A stretch of DNA of 64,000 nt, from positions 392,377-456,376 of the forward strand of contig NZ_JACBAZ010000001.1 in assembly GCF_013391475.1 (NCBI RefSeq), in the 5' to 3' direction. Positions 1 to 8,758 of this stretch are shown piece after piece. The notes under the pieces are model-generated. The model worked only from the letters and a program-made list of their open reading frames with translations. It did not search any database and was not told where the DNA came from. The stretch's first letter is position 1. Each line of letters starts with the position of its first letter. Both the position numbers and the translations under genes were made by a program. This stretch comes from Oceaniferula marina (GTDB lineage: Bacteria > Verrucomicrobiota > Verrucomicrobiia > Verrucomicrobiales > Akkermansiaceae).

Positions 1-1
1 T

Positions 2-577
2 ACTTCCCAAGACGTTTTGGATCTGGGTGTCGTTGTGACTAAGAAACGTCACAAATGCCGACTCATTGCCGTGAGAGCACCGGAGGAAGTGGCGAACTTA
101 CGTCGAGCAAAGGCAAAGAAACACCGGAAAAAGATGGGGAGTCAACCTCGTAAGGAAAGCCTCCTGCGCGCAGGTTGGAGTCTTTATTTAACAAACCTTG
201 ATGTCGACGAAGTTGAGAGTCTCGATATAGTTAAAATATACGAGCAACGCTGGGCCATCGAAATTCAGTTTCGTGCTTTGAAAGGAAGTTCTAAAATTCG
301 CAATTTACTCAATTGTAGGGCAAATAAAACTCATCTTCACATTCTGCTGACAGCACTGATGATCTATGCGCAGTTGATCGGAAAGTCCTATTGCTTCATG
401 CTTGGGAAAAGTCAGAAGAAACGCAGCGTCAGCATTGAAAAAGTGGCGCAGTGGCTGTCGCTGAGAGTTGTCGAGATGAGATCTATCGAGGCTCCACTCA
501 CCTATGCCATCAAAAATCTGTTGCACGAAAAACGCCATCGAAAACCTTTAGCAGAAAGAGCTAAGTCCTTATTTTGA
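2..577 (+). CDS. IS4-family transposase, 3' part (cut by window edge)
   Basis: The reading frame is already open at base 2, so the N-terminal part lies outside the window; about 191 residues remain. The stretch at nt 239-283 carries the full Y-(2)-R-(3)-E-(6)-K signature of IS4 transposases (YEQRWAIEIQFRALK), whose Glu is the third acidic residue of the DDE catalytic triad. A basic region follows and then a hydrophobic helix (HILLTALMIYAQLIG), as usual in this family. It would catalyse cut-and-paste movement of its insertion sequence. The terminal inverted repeat cannot be tested without the left end. A TTG at 17 is only an internal codon. Confidence 0.85.
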   Translation, partial: TSQDVLDLGVVVTKKRHKCRLIAVRAPEEVANLRRAKAKKHRKKMGSQPRKESLLRAGWSLYLTNLDVDEVESLDIVKIYEQRWAIEIQFRALKGSSKIRNLLNCRANKTHLHILLTALMIYAQLIGKSYCFMLGKSQKKRSVSIEKVAQWLSLRVVEMRSIEAPLTYAIKNLLHEKRHRKPLAERAKSLF

Positions 578-700
578 CGCCAATGACTACTTGATATTAG
601 AATTTGAGAAATGGTTGGCCTGCCGTTTACCGACTCCTGAATATCAGGTCCTGATTGAACAGTGTCGGAGGCTGAGCAGGCCCATGGTTCTGATGAACGC

Positions 701-1705
701 TTACTGAGCCTCTTCTTCGTTATCAGGCTGCTCGGCTTGTTTCATTTGTCCAGGCAAGATCCTAAGGCGAAGGCCATTACCGTCGACTTTCCCCAAATCA
801 AGTCGGCCAACCCTGTCCCGAATGTCATCGGGGAGTGCTGCCTTGTCTTGTTCATTGTCATAGGGGCCTTCAAAAACGATTTCTCCTTTTTTATCGCGAA
901 CGACGACTTCCTTCTTTCCGTTTACGGTTTTCATCGTGACGGAGCCTTCCTCATCAGAGATGCTGATAGATGTTGATGCGTTCATTTGGAAGCCTTTCGC
1001 TCCATTGCCATCTTTGGGTATGGCTTTTTCGATATCGTCAAATCGAAGTTCCATCATCCCCTTTTGGTCGAATTGTTTACGCATACGATCCATGTGTTGT
1101 TGAATCTGCTTTTCAATCTTCATTCGCTCACCCTCTGGGATTTGGCCTCCGAGTCCTTTGAACATCCATGGATTGCCCCCTGGAGCATTACCCTGGGCTT
1201 TCCCGATTCGCATCTCTGCCGGGCGTTCACCCAAGGTGATTTTTTTCTCCACGCGTTTACCTGCGTGAATATACTGGATCTTCACTTCATCGCCAGGTTT
1301 GTGCTTGAAGATTTGCTCTCTGAGCTGGTCCTGACTGCCGATAGGAATTCCCTCGATCTGGGTGATGATGTCGTGAGGTTTGAGGCCAGCCTTATCGGCG
1401 GCCGAACCTGGAATAACATGGAAAAGAAGAAGCCCCTGCCCATCCTTGAGACCAAGGTGAAGCGATAGGATTTCGGACGCCGGAGCTCCGCCTAAGCCTA
1501 ACATGGCACGTTTGACTTGAGCCACTTCTGGCGCATCGCCCTTGGCTTTAATTTCTTCACCCTGAGGCCCTTCTTTCGGCTTCGGGTCATTAGGTTCGGA
1601 TGGACGCTCAATAGCCGTGACAGGTAATGCCAAAAGCATGGTTCCGATGCCAAAGGTGCTGAGCCATTTGATTCGTTGGTTGGTGGTTCTAGGGGTAGCT
1701 TTCAT
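701..1705 (-). CDS. Secreted/periplasmic PDZ-domain protein
   Basis: 334 residues from an ATG. A basic start followed by a hydrophobic helix (about residues 13-32, FGIGTMLLALPVTAIE) is a signal peptide or anchor. A charged linker leads to one PDZ domain (about 75-160) with the typical run 'GSAADKAGLKPHDIITQIEG'. No serine-protease domain is present, so it should bind peptides or C-termini rather than cut. The C-terminal half is charged and Met/Gln-rich, with a DEEGSVTMKTVNGKKEVVVRD-like beta stretch. It is the third gene of a sigma/anti-sigma/PDZ set, but a terminator-like hairpin separates it from the first two. The role is inferred as an envelope-stress accessory protein. Confidence 0.75.
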   Translation of the reverse strand: MKATPRTTNQRIKWLSTFGIGTMLLALPVTAIERPSEPNDPKPKEGPQGEEIKAKGDAPEVAQVKRAMLGLGGAPASEILSLHLGLKDGQGLLLFHVIPGSAADKAGLKPHDIITQIEGIPIGSQDQLREQIFKHKPGDEVKIQYIHAGKRVEKKITLGERPAEMRIGKAQGNAPGGNPWMFKGLGGQIPEGERMKIEKQIQQHMDRMRKQFDQKGMMELRFDDIEKAIPKDGNGAKGFQMNASTSISISDEEGSVTMKTVNGKKEVVVRDKKGEIVFEGPYDNEQDKAALPDDIRDRVGRLDLGKVDGNGLRLRILPGQMKQAEQPDNEEEAQ

Positions 1706-1794
1706 CGTTTAGCTAATGTGGTTGAGGTTAATGGAAGTTGGAATGGTCTTTGTTGGTTTTACGATGGGTGACAATCCACTGAAATGAGCAGCCA

Positions 1795-1819
1795 GACAAA
1801 AAAGTTGGAAGCCAACTTT
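1795..1819 (-). terminator. Rho-independent terminator after sigma/anti-sigma pair
   Basis: Read on the minus strand, AAAGTTGG, a 3-nt loop and CCAACTTT form an 8-bp stem followed directly by a run of T. It lies about 215 bp past the anti-sigma-like stop codon and before the PDZ start. Confidence 0.6.
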
Positions 1820-1872
1820 CGATGAAAGCTGGGCGATCTGAAAGATAACCAGCTTCCTTCTTTGCCGTTCTT

Positions 1873-1900
1873 GATCAATAGATCAGTAGATCGGTCGATC
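1873..1900. repeat. Four GATC tetramers at 8-bp period
   Basis: GATC occurs at 1873, 1881, 1889 and 1897, each followed by four other bases (AATA, AGTA, GGTC, AGG). The exact 8-bp phase is visible in the sequence. It sits upstream of the PDZ gene. It may be an operator array or chance; nothing shows Dam methylation in this genome. Confidence 0.5.
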
Positions 1901-2032
1901 AGGATGAGACCCGTATAGGATCCGCATAAGATCCATGAATTGTCACCTGAACTGTTACGAAGAGGTTGGATTGTCCACCCTCACTCGCTTTGTCAATACA
2001 GCGTAAACACAGGTTTATTCTGTCTAAAATTA

Positions 2033-2749
2033 TTAATTAGTTTCCACCGGGATGAGCATGAAATCGACACCTGGAGATTTGATTTCAATTTCGCGTCCAT
2101 CATCGTCTTTAACCTTGATGCGGTCGATATACTCCACCCGAATACATCGGTGTGGTACGTTGTCGCGAGTCATGATCACTCCGCTATCACTCGTGTGCGT
2201 TACCTTATGGCTATAGGTGTCGGGTTTGAGCCATTGACTGGAAATGGCGTTGGACTGCCCAGAATCAGGTCTTCGTGAATCTTGTCCCCCTGGAGAAGCC
2301 GCTTCTGGCAAGTTTGCCGTAGCTTGTTCTTTGCCGGGGTTCCAAAACCAAGCACTTAGAACTCCGAGCAGCGCCATAGCCGCGGCCGCTTTAAGCATGC
2401 CGTTGCCATGTCGGGAGGATTTCCTAGCCGGAAATGAAATGGTGTGTTTTTGAGCTTCCTCCTGATGTTGCCAGCTGTCCATCGCCTGGGACATCCGAAG
2501 CAAAAGATCATCCGGCATCGGAGCTGGTGAGAGTTGGTCAAGGTGAAGCTCGAGATCCGTGAGTTGAGCGTGCTCTTCCGGGAGTTGTTCGATACCCGGT
2601 TGAGCATCAGGCTGAACCTCCCACTGCTGCATCAGCATTTCCATCCGAGATAAGAGGTCGCCGGACAAGCGTTGTGGTGAGAGCTGTGTCAGCTGCATTT
2701 CAATGACGCGTAGTTCTTCGTCAAGGCTATGTTCCATGCTATTTGACAT
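2033..2749 (-). CDS. Anti-sigma-factor-like membrane protein
   Basis: 238 residues. The N-terminal 100 residues contain the same module twice: 'QLTQLSPQRLSGDLLSRMEM' and 'HLDQLSPAPMPDDLLLRMSQ', each ending in a Gln/Trp stretch. One membrane helix follows (about 120-136, MLKAAAAMALLGVLSAWFW), then an outside region with a short beta-rich C-terminus (RCIRVEYIDRIKVKDDDGREIEI). No zinc HxxxCxxC motif of ZAS anti-sigma factors is present. It starts 84 bp after the ECF sigma gene on the same strand. The cytoplasmic N-terminus plus single helix in this position fits a membrane anti-sigma factor; this is inference from context. Confidence 0.6.
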   Translation of the reverse strand: MSNSMEHSLDEELRVIEMQLTQLSPQRLSGDLLSRMEMLMQQWEVQPDAQPGIEQLPEEHAQLTDLELHLDQLSPAPMPDDLLLRMSQAMDSWQHQEEAQKHTISFPARKSSRHGNGMLKAAAAMALLGVLSAWFWNPGKEQATANLPEAASPGGQDSRRPDSGQSNAISSQWLKPDTYSHKVTHTSDSGVIMTRDNVPHRCIRVEYIDRIKVKDDDGREIEIKSPGVDFMLIPVETN

Positions 2750-2832
2750 AATTGATCAAGTATAGGGTGCTTGGGGTGATGAGCCGATGGATAAGTTGAA
2801 AACAGCTTACTTCACGGCGATCGGGTTGAGAT

Positions 2833-3489
2833 TTAGATGTCTTCCTGGATTCGAGATGTGTTGAGAGATTTACGAAGGCGTTCAAGTCCGTAGCGATACC
2901 GGGACGCCACTGTGTTTAAAGAAACGCCGAGGATTTCTCCGATTTCAGCAAACGTGCGTTCTCCCCAGATCTTCATAATGATGACTTCAGAGAATTTTTG
3001 AGGGAGCTTCTTGAGGTTTTTTTCAAGCAAAACCCTGGTTTCATCATTTGAGGATTCACTTTCAAACCACGGGTCCGTCACCCCTCCCGTTTGGACGCGA
3101 CGATCAATCTCAGATTTTTCCTCACGCTTCGATCTGCGGTCATTTTTCCTTCCCAGATCAATGGCCAACCTGCGGATCGCGGTGTAAAGATACGGTTTCC
3201 ACGACTCCTGACCGCCATCAAATGAACCTTCCTCTATTTTTCGAGCTAATTTGATCAGAGCGTCTTGCAGCACATCCTCAGCATCTTCCGTGCTTCTGGT
3301 TTGGTTTCGCGCAAAGAGCAACATCCGAGGACCGTTTTCCTGTAACCAGTCGGTCCAGGCGCCCTCCCTTAAGTCGTCGTGAAGATCGTGGACCCTTGCA
3401 AGCCGCGTGGACGCGCCTGCTTCTTCTCCCTCCTCATTGTCGAGGTCGAGTGCTGAATGGATCGATATGGTTGCCGGGGAGCCGTTCAC
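2833..3489 (-). CDS. ECF-type RNA polymerase sigma factor
   Basis: 218 residues from a GTG. Region 2 contains the conserved 'TEDAEDVLQDALIKLARKI' helix that binds core polymerase and the -10 element; region 4 has the HTH 'FAEIGEILGVSLNTVASRYR' that reads the -35 element. The N-terminal 35 residues are an extra acidic tail that could be trimmed if a later start is used. It is first in the order sigma, anti-sigma-like, PDZ. ECF factors are usually held by the adjacent anti-sigma factor and released by envelope signals. The family call is firm; the target genes are unknown. Confidence 0.9.
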   Translation of the reverse strand: MNGSPATISIHSALDLDNEEGEEAGASTRLARVHDLHDDLREGAWTDWLQENGPRMLLFARNQTRSTEDAEDVLQDALIKLARKIEEGSFDGGQESWKPYLYTAIRRLAIDLGRKNDRRSKREEKSEIDRRVQTGGVTDPWFESESSNDETRVLLEKNLKKLPQKFSEVIIMKIWGERTFAEIGEILGVSLNTVASRYRYGLERLRKSLNTSRIQEDI

Positions 3490-3595
3490 AAGGTCACTTT
3501 ATTTTCATGCATAGCGTCGCATCAATTCCAAATTGTGCAAGTGCCGGAAAGAAATTGATGTCATCTAAACATAGAAGGAAGCCTCTGAGGTGAAA

Positions 3596-6484
3596 TCAAG
3601 TGGTTGAGCCGGACTTGAGCCATGCTCCGGTCCGGGATGCCGGCATCTGAGCTAAATCGTCTGGAGTTCCAGCCCCCACCACTTGCCCGCCGTGTTTTCC
3701 CCCTCCAGGCCCAAGGTCAATGACCCAGTCCGCCGAGCGGATCACATCAAGGTTGTGTTCGACAATCACGAGGGAATTGCCGTCGTCACGGAGTCGTTTC
3801 AACACCTTCAACAAGATCCGGACATCGTTGTAGTGCAGGCCGGTTGTCGGCTCATCGAGCAGATAGAGGCAATGCCCTTGATTAGGCTTGGAGAGTTCAT
3901 CTGCAATTTTGACTCGTTGGGCCTCGCCTCCGGACAGACTATTGGCCGCTTGCCCCAGGTGGACATACCCCAGCCCCACATCACACAAGGCTTGAAGAAT
4001 GCGTTTCAGTTTGGGGACGGGATCAAAAAACGAGCTGGCTTCTTCCGCTGTCATTTCCAAAATTTCCGCAATATTGCGACCCTTGTAGGTGACTTCGAGC
4101 GTTTCACGGTTGTATCTTTTTCCGGAACAGGCGTCGCAGGTGACGTAGGCATCACTCAGGAAATGCATGTCGATCCGAATCTGTCCGTCACCCTGGCATT
4201 TTTCACAGCGCCCTCCTTTCATATTGAAGCTAAACCTCCCCGCCTGATACCCTCGTTGTCTGGATAGCGGCAGCTTGGCAAACAATCCTCGAATCAAATC
4301 AAAGGCCCCGGTATAGGTTGCCGGATTAGACCTAGGACTACGTCCCAGAGGCTTTTGATCAACGACAATCATCTTATCCAGTGACTCCAGACCTTCGATC
4401 GATTCATGCTCCCCGGGCTGCACATTGGAATGGTAAAAATAGCGAGCCAGTGCACGACGCAAAATGTGATCAATCAGGGTGGATTTTCCGCTACCACTCA
4501 CTCCTGTGACGAGCACCATCATCCCCAAGGGGATCGAAACATCCATACCTGCCAAATTATGTTCCCGGGCCCCGCGGATTATCAGTTCGCCAGTGGGTGC
4601 TGGTGTGGGTGTGGGCGCTGGCCCGGGGGCGGATTCTGTAGTGTCCACACCGCTAAGCCATTGCCCTGTGATTGACTCCTTGTTCGCTATGACTTGCTCT
4701 GGAGTGCCTGCAGCTAGAAGGCTCCCTCCATGACTCCCCGCCCCGGGGCCGATGTCAATGAGCCAATCCGCAGCTCGTATGGTATCTTCGTCGTGCTCAA
4801 CGACCACCACCGTATTCCCAATGTCTCGAAGCCGTAACAACGCTTGAATCAAGCGTCTGTTATCCGCTGGGTGGAGTCCGATGCTGGGTTCATCCAATAC
4901 GTAGATGACCCCTGAGAGCCCGGCCCCTATCTGGGTGGCGAGCCTGATGCGCTGACTCTCACCGCCCGACAAGCTGTTGCTCGGGCGATTGAGGTTGAGA
5001 TAAGAAAGCCCCACTTCATCGAGAAACTCCAAACGCCGCAATATTTCATGCATTACGCCCTGGAGAGCTTCCCCTTTGTTTCCTGGAAGCTCTTGTCCCT
5101 TTAAGACACCCAATGCGTCCTCTACCGATAACGAACACAGCTCATGGATATTCAGGCCTTTCTGACGGTCGACCTTGGACTCCGGGTCGGGGAGCCGGAC
5201 GGCCAAAATTTCAGGTTTTAGCCGTTGCCCGGCACAGCACGGGCATTGCTTAGCTCTCATGAAGCGGTTCATGCTCTTCCGCACCGCGTTGCTTTTACTT
5301 TCGCGGGCAAAGCGTTCAACCGTGTGACATAAGCCTTCAAAAGCTTTTCGGTGTGGGAGCTTGTAACCCTCTTTTTCCCACATCGTTTGAATTTCCTTTT
5401 CTCCCGTGCCATAAAAGAGCGCCCGCTTGAAATGTTCTGGGAGCGAGGAAAATGGAGCCTCGACATTCGCTCCCAGGGTTTCGGCCAAAGCTTGGATTTT
5501 CTTTCCCTGCCAGGATTGCTTTTTTTTGCTGCCTTTCCAAATAGCCACAGCCCCTCCGGTAATGGACTTCGTAGGATCCGGCACGATCAGCCCGGGGTCA
5601 CAGGACAGTTCCGTCCCCAATCCATGACAATGGGGGCAAGCCCCCACTCTCGAGTTAAAGGAAAAATGCTTCGGGGAAATTTCTGGCATTTCAAAGCCGG
5701 TTTCCGGGTTTCGGTAACTGGTCATGAAGACCTGATCACTCCATGAATTGTCACCTGGCCGCATCACGGATGCGATGAGCTGGCTACCACACATCCTAAG
5801 CGAGGCTTCCACGGAGTCAGCAAGCCTGCTTTCCACCCCTTCCCTGATTGCCAAGCGATCGACCACCACCTCGAACTGGTGAATTGAAACAGCTTCATCA
5901 TGATGGATTTCATCTAACTCATGAACTTCTCCATTGATACGAACTCTCACGTAACCTTGTTTTTGCAGGGACGTCTTCAAGCTGGAAAAATCTCCCGTCT
6001 CGCTAAGCGGGACCGACGCCAGAAGCATGAGTTTGCTTTTCTCCGGCAGGCGGCTCAGGGAGCGAACAATCTCAAGACTTGTCAGCTTTTCGAGTCGCTG
6101 CCCTGTTGCAGGGTCATGAGGCACTCCAACCGCAGAAAAAAGAACTCGCAAATAGTCATAAATTTCGGTTGATGTGGCGATCGTAGATCTGGGATTACTT
6201 ACCCCATTGCGTTGATCAATTGCAATCGCCGGACTAAGCCCCTCAATGGAATCGACATCCGGCTTATCGAATTGATCAAGAAACTGCCGAGCATAGGAAC
6301 TCAAACTCTCGACATAGCGCCGTTGCCCTTCGGCGTAGAGTGTATGGAACGCCAAGGACGATTTACCACTTCCACTGGGGCCGGTGATCACCGTCAGTTT
6401 CCCCCGAGGGATCGAGACCTCGATATTTTGCAAATTGTGTTGGCGGGCTCCCTTGATTTGTATCTCGTCCACAAAACAAGCCAT
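3596..6484 (-). CDS. uvrA: UvrABC system protein A (excinuclease ATPase)
   Basis: DNA-damage recognition ATPase of nucleotide excision repair. Using the ATG at 6484 it has 962 residues, slightly above the usual 940; an upstream TTG at 6508 is less likely because GCAAGG sits just before the ATG. Walker A 1 (GPSGSGKSS) is near residue 35. The inserted zinc module has CPHC and CPCC pairs, and the second zinc finger has CEKC and CDAC. ABC signatures NSLSGGESQR and NSLSGGEAQR and two Walker B DEP motifs are present. The usual CPxCG after the first signature insert is replaced by 'GVPHDPATGQ', and the two halves are joined by a Pro-rich linker (PGPAPTPTPAPTG). Confidence 0.97.
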   Translation of the reverse strand: MACFVDEIQIKGARQHNLQNIEVSIPRGKLTVITGPSGSGKSSLAFHTLYAEGQRRYVESLSSYARQFLDQFDKPDVDSIEGLSPAIAIDQRNGVSNPRSTIATSTEIYDYLRVLFSAVGVPHDPATGQRLEKLTSLEIVRSLSRLPEKSKLMLLASVPLSETGDFSSLKTSLQKQGYVRVRINGEVHELDEIHHDEAVSIHQFEVVVDRLAIREGVESRLADSVEASLRMCGSQLIASVMRPGDNSWSDQVFMTSYRNPETGFEMPEISPKHFSFNSRVGACPHCHGLGTELSCDPGLIVPDPTKSITGGAVAIWKGSKKKQSWQGKKIQALAETLGANVEAPFSSLPEHFKRALFYGTGEKEIQTMWEKEGYKLPHRKAFEGLCHTVERFARESKSNAVRKSMNRFMRAKQCPCCAGQRLKPEILAVRLPDPESKVDRQKGLNIHELCSLSVEDALGVLKGQELPGNKGEALQGVMHEILRRLEFLDEVGLSYLNLNRPSNSLSGGESQRIRLATQIGAGLSGVIYVLDEPSIGLHPADNRRLIQALLRLRDIGNTVVVVEHDEDTIRAADWLIDIGPGAGSHGGSLLAAGTPEQVIANKESITGQWLSGVDTTESAPGPAPTPTPAPTGELIIRGAREHNLAGMDVSIPLGMMVLVTGVSGSGKSTLIDHILRRALARYFYHSNVQPGEHESIEGLESLDKMIVVDQKPLGRSPRSNPATYTGAFDLIRGLFAKLPLSRQRGYQAGRFSFNMKGGRCEKCQGDGQIRIDMHFLSDAYVTCDACSGKRYNRETLEVTYKGRNIAEILEMTAEEASSFFDPVPKLKRILQALCDVGLGYVHLGQAANSLSGGEAQRVKIADELSKPNQGHCLYLLDEPTTGLHYNDVRILLKVLKRLRDDGNSLVIVEHNLDVIRSADWVIDLGPGGGKHGGQVVGAGTPDDLAQMPASRTGAWLKSGSTT

Positions 6485-6583
6485 AGCCTTGCGTTGGAGA
6501 ATTTCCAATCATTCTTTCATTTGCATCCTACCTAGCAACTGCTTGTCACCTCATGATCACATGCTTATAATGTGCACTCACCC

Positions 6584-7861
6584 ATGCCAATAGAGACGAA
6601 CACCTCCAAGTCACTTCTGCATCTCCTTCATCTGATTGTTGTTCTGGCGCTGGCTGCCTGCTCACCCGGATCAAGATTGGCAAAACAACATCCTATCCGC
6701 CCGGATGCCCCGGTTGGAACCGAGTCTTTTAAACAAGCAGTATCGGAAGTTGTTGGGGCGGACTGGATCTCAGGAAACAAGGTCACCTCTCTGGTCAATG
6801 GTGAGGCCTTTTTTCCGGCGATGCTCGAGTCCATCAAAAACGCAAAACGAACGATCACCTTTGAAACCTACGCCTATATTAATGGCACGGCGGCATACAC
6901 CTTCACCCAAGCCTTGTGTGAACGCGCGCGCAAGGGGGTGAAAATCCATATGATTCTCGATTCGGTTGGATCGATTGAAATGGGACAGGCAAATATCGAT
7001 CAACTGCGAACTGCTGGGGTTGAACTTCACTTCTATCACCCCTATTCCATTCTCAGACCCTTGCGTTACAATACCAGAGATCATCGTAAAATCATGGTCG
7101 TTGACGGCAAAATTGGCTATATCGGTGGATGTGGTGTGGCGGATGCTTGGACCGGTGATGCCAAAACGCCCAAACATTGGCGTGAAAACCACTACAAGGT
7201 GACGGGCCCTGTGGTGGCACAACTGCAACACGCATTCCACGACAACTGGGTTAGAGTAAGCGGTCAAACACTGTCGGGTCCGGCATATTTTCCCAAGCTT
7301 CGGCCAACCGGGCCACACCTTGCCCAATGTTTTATTTCAGCCCCCAAGGATAACAACTTTTCCGTTCCTCACCTCTACCGTCAAGTAATTGCATCGGCGC
7401 GCCAGCATATCGTTATTGAAAATTCCTATTTCATCCCAGACTCGTCGATCATGGATGAAATCTTTGCAGCCCGCAAACGTGGAGTGAAGGTGGAAGTTCT
7501 TGTTCCAGGGGAACATATCGACGCTTGGCCGGTCAGAAGTCTTGCCAGAAGTTATTACGAACGCCTGCTCAGGCACGGCATCACCATCCATGAATACCAA
7601 CCAACAATGATGCACTGTAAAGTGTTAGTGGTCGATTCCCACTTTGTTTCGATAGGCTCCGCCAATTTCGACCCTCGTTCGATGTATATCAATGATGAGG
7701 CCAATTTGAATGTCTTGGACCGTGGGTTTGCACGCCAGCAATTAAAGCTCATCGAGAAGGATAAAAAAGCGTGCAAGGAAATCACGAACCCTCCATCACG
7801 ATGGAATCCACTCACGCTTCCACGGAGGTTGGTGGCTCAGTTGCTAGCCCCCCAGCTATAA
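6584..7861 (+). CDS. Phospholipase D-like / cardiolipin synthase-like lipoprotein
   Basis: 425 residues from the ATG at 6584 (a GTG lies 12 bp upstream). The N-terminus is a lipoprotein signal ending in the lipobox LAAC. Two HKD motifs are seen: 'HRKIMVVDGKIGYIGG' and 'HCKVLVVDSHFVSIGSANFD', the second followed by RSMYINDEANL as in cardiolipin synthases. The enzyme would transfer or hydrolyse phosphatidyl groups. Classical cardiolipin synthases have two N-terminal membrane helices; here there is only the lipid anchor, so it probably works at the periplasmic face. It is divergent from uvrA. Substrate is unknown. Confidence 0.85.
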   Translation: MPIETNTSKSLLHLLHLIVVLALAACSPGSRLAKQHPIRPDAPVGTESFKQAVSEVVGADWISGNKVTSLVNGEAFFPAMLESIKNAKRTITFETYAYINGTAAYTFTQALCERARKGVKIHMILDSVGSIEMGQANIDQLRTAGVELHFYHPYSILRPLRYNTRDHRKIMVVDGKIGYIGGCGVADAWTGDAKTPKHWRENHYKVTGPVVAQLQHAFHDNWVRVSGQTLSGPAYFPKLRPTGPHLAQCFISAPKDNNFSVPHLYRQVIASARQHIVIENSYFIPDSSIMDEIFAARKRGVKVEVLVPGEHIDAWPVRSLARSYYERLLRHGITIHEYQPTMMHCKVLVVDSHFVSIGSANFDPRSMYINDEANLNVLDRGFARQQLKLIEKDKKACKEITNPPSRWNPLTLPRRLVAQLLAPQL

Positions 7862-8008
7862 CTTGCTGGACCTCGTGCACAAAAAACATCCCTCGATCGA
7901 ACACGCTCAGCCTGAAGAAAGGTCATGCTCACCGGAAAATAGAAAAAATGACATATTGTGAAAGATTGCTTGATTCGTTTACGTGTGGCGATTTAGTGTC
8001 TATTCGTT

Positions 8009-8689
8009 ATGTCTCACTCTTTACCCCCTCACTCCGGCATTCGCACGTTGCTAACCGGACTCTCTCTTCAACTATTGATTATTCTCACCGCTTTTTGTGG
8101 AGAAAAAAATGGGCGCCCCTACCTACTGCAGGACGGAGATATTGTGTTTCAGAGTTCGAATGACGTTCAGTCCAAGGCGGTCAAAGCGGCGACTCGGTCA
8201 CAATGGTCCCACGTTGGACTCGTCTTTTTTCATAATGGCAAGCCATGGGTTCTGGAGGCTGTCCAACCCGTCAAAACGACTCCACTAGCTGATTTTATTG
8301 CACGCAGTCCAAAATCATTTCACGCGATGCGATTAAAAGATGCCGCTCAGCACATCAACCGGAAAAGTTCGCAAAAAGCCCGGCAGTATGCACAGCGACA
8401 GTTAGGCAAAAACTACGACCCTTATTTCAAGTGGTCCGAGGATCAAATGTATTGCTCCGAGCTTGTATGGAAAATCTACAAATACGCAACTGGCATTGAG
8501 CTATGCAAAACGCGCCCCATGAGTTCCTACAATTTCCACCACCCAGATGTGCAACCAATTATCAAACAGCGCTATGGCTCAATAAGTCAATTACCTCTTA
8601 ATGAAGCCATGGTTGCCCCGTCTGACCTCGCTGAATCCCCCCTGCTTATGGAGGTTCCCCGGTTGAATGCCAAGATTTCAAAAAACTAA
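8009..8689 (+). CDS. YiiX/YebB-like NlpC/P60-type cysteine hydrolase
   Basis: 226 residues with an N-terminal hydrophobic segment (LLTGLSLQLLIILTAFCG), probably a signal peptide. The permuted papain-like YiiX pattern is visible: 'LQDGDIVFQSS' strand, 'QWSHVGLVFF' with the His, 'WVLEAVQPV' with a Glu, and 'MYCSELVWKIY' with the Cys plus following Ser-Glu-Leu. Relatives act on lipids or amide bonds in the envelope; the substrate here is unknown. It follows the phospholipase-D-like gene by about 150 bp on the same strand. Confidence 0.8.
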   Translation: MSHSLPPHSGIRTLLTGLSLQLLIILTAFCGEKNGRPYLLQDGDIVFQSSNDVQSKAVKAATRSQWSHVGLVFFHNGKPWVLEAVQPVKTTPLADFIARSPKSFHAMRLKDAAQHINRKSSQKARQYAQRQLGKNYDPYFKWSEDQMYCSELVWKIYKYATGIELCKTRPMSSYNFHHPDVQPIIKQRYGSISQLPLNEAMVAPSDLAESPLLMEVPRLNAKISKN

Positions 8690-8758
8690 CGGCAGCTATA
8701 AAGTCTAGGCTATTTTACCATCGCCAATCACGGTTTTCCTTCTATCTTCGGCTGCGTG

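Larger units (their letters stand above)
1706..2032. other. 327-bp intergenic region with hairpin and GATC array
   Basis: No gene is visible between the PDZ gene and the anti-sigma-like gene. It holds a minus-strand terminator-like hairpin (1795-1819), a second imperfect stem (GAAAGCTGG near 1824 with CCAGCTTCC near 1850) and four GATC sites spaced exactly 8 bp apart (1873-1900). Two further GATC sites follow at about 1919 and 1930. Separate transcription of the PDZ gene would have to start here. Confidence 0.6.

Noticed and set aside
578-700. Right inverted repeat of the IS4 element
   Set aside because: The left end lies outside the window, so no terminal repeat can be confirmed.
1932-1949. 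18-bp match (TCCATGAATTGTCACCTG) with 5740-5757 inside uvrA
   Set aside because: Only two copies, no shared flanks, one inside a conserved gene; likely chance.
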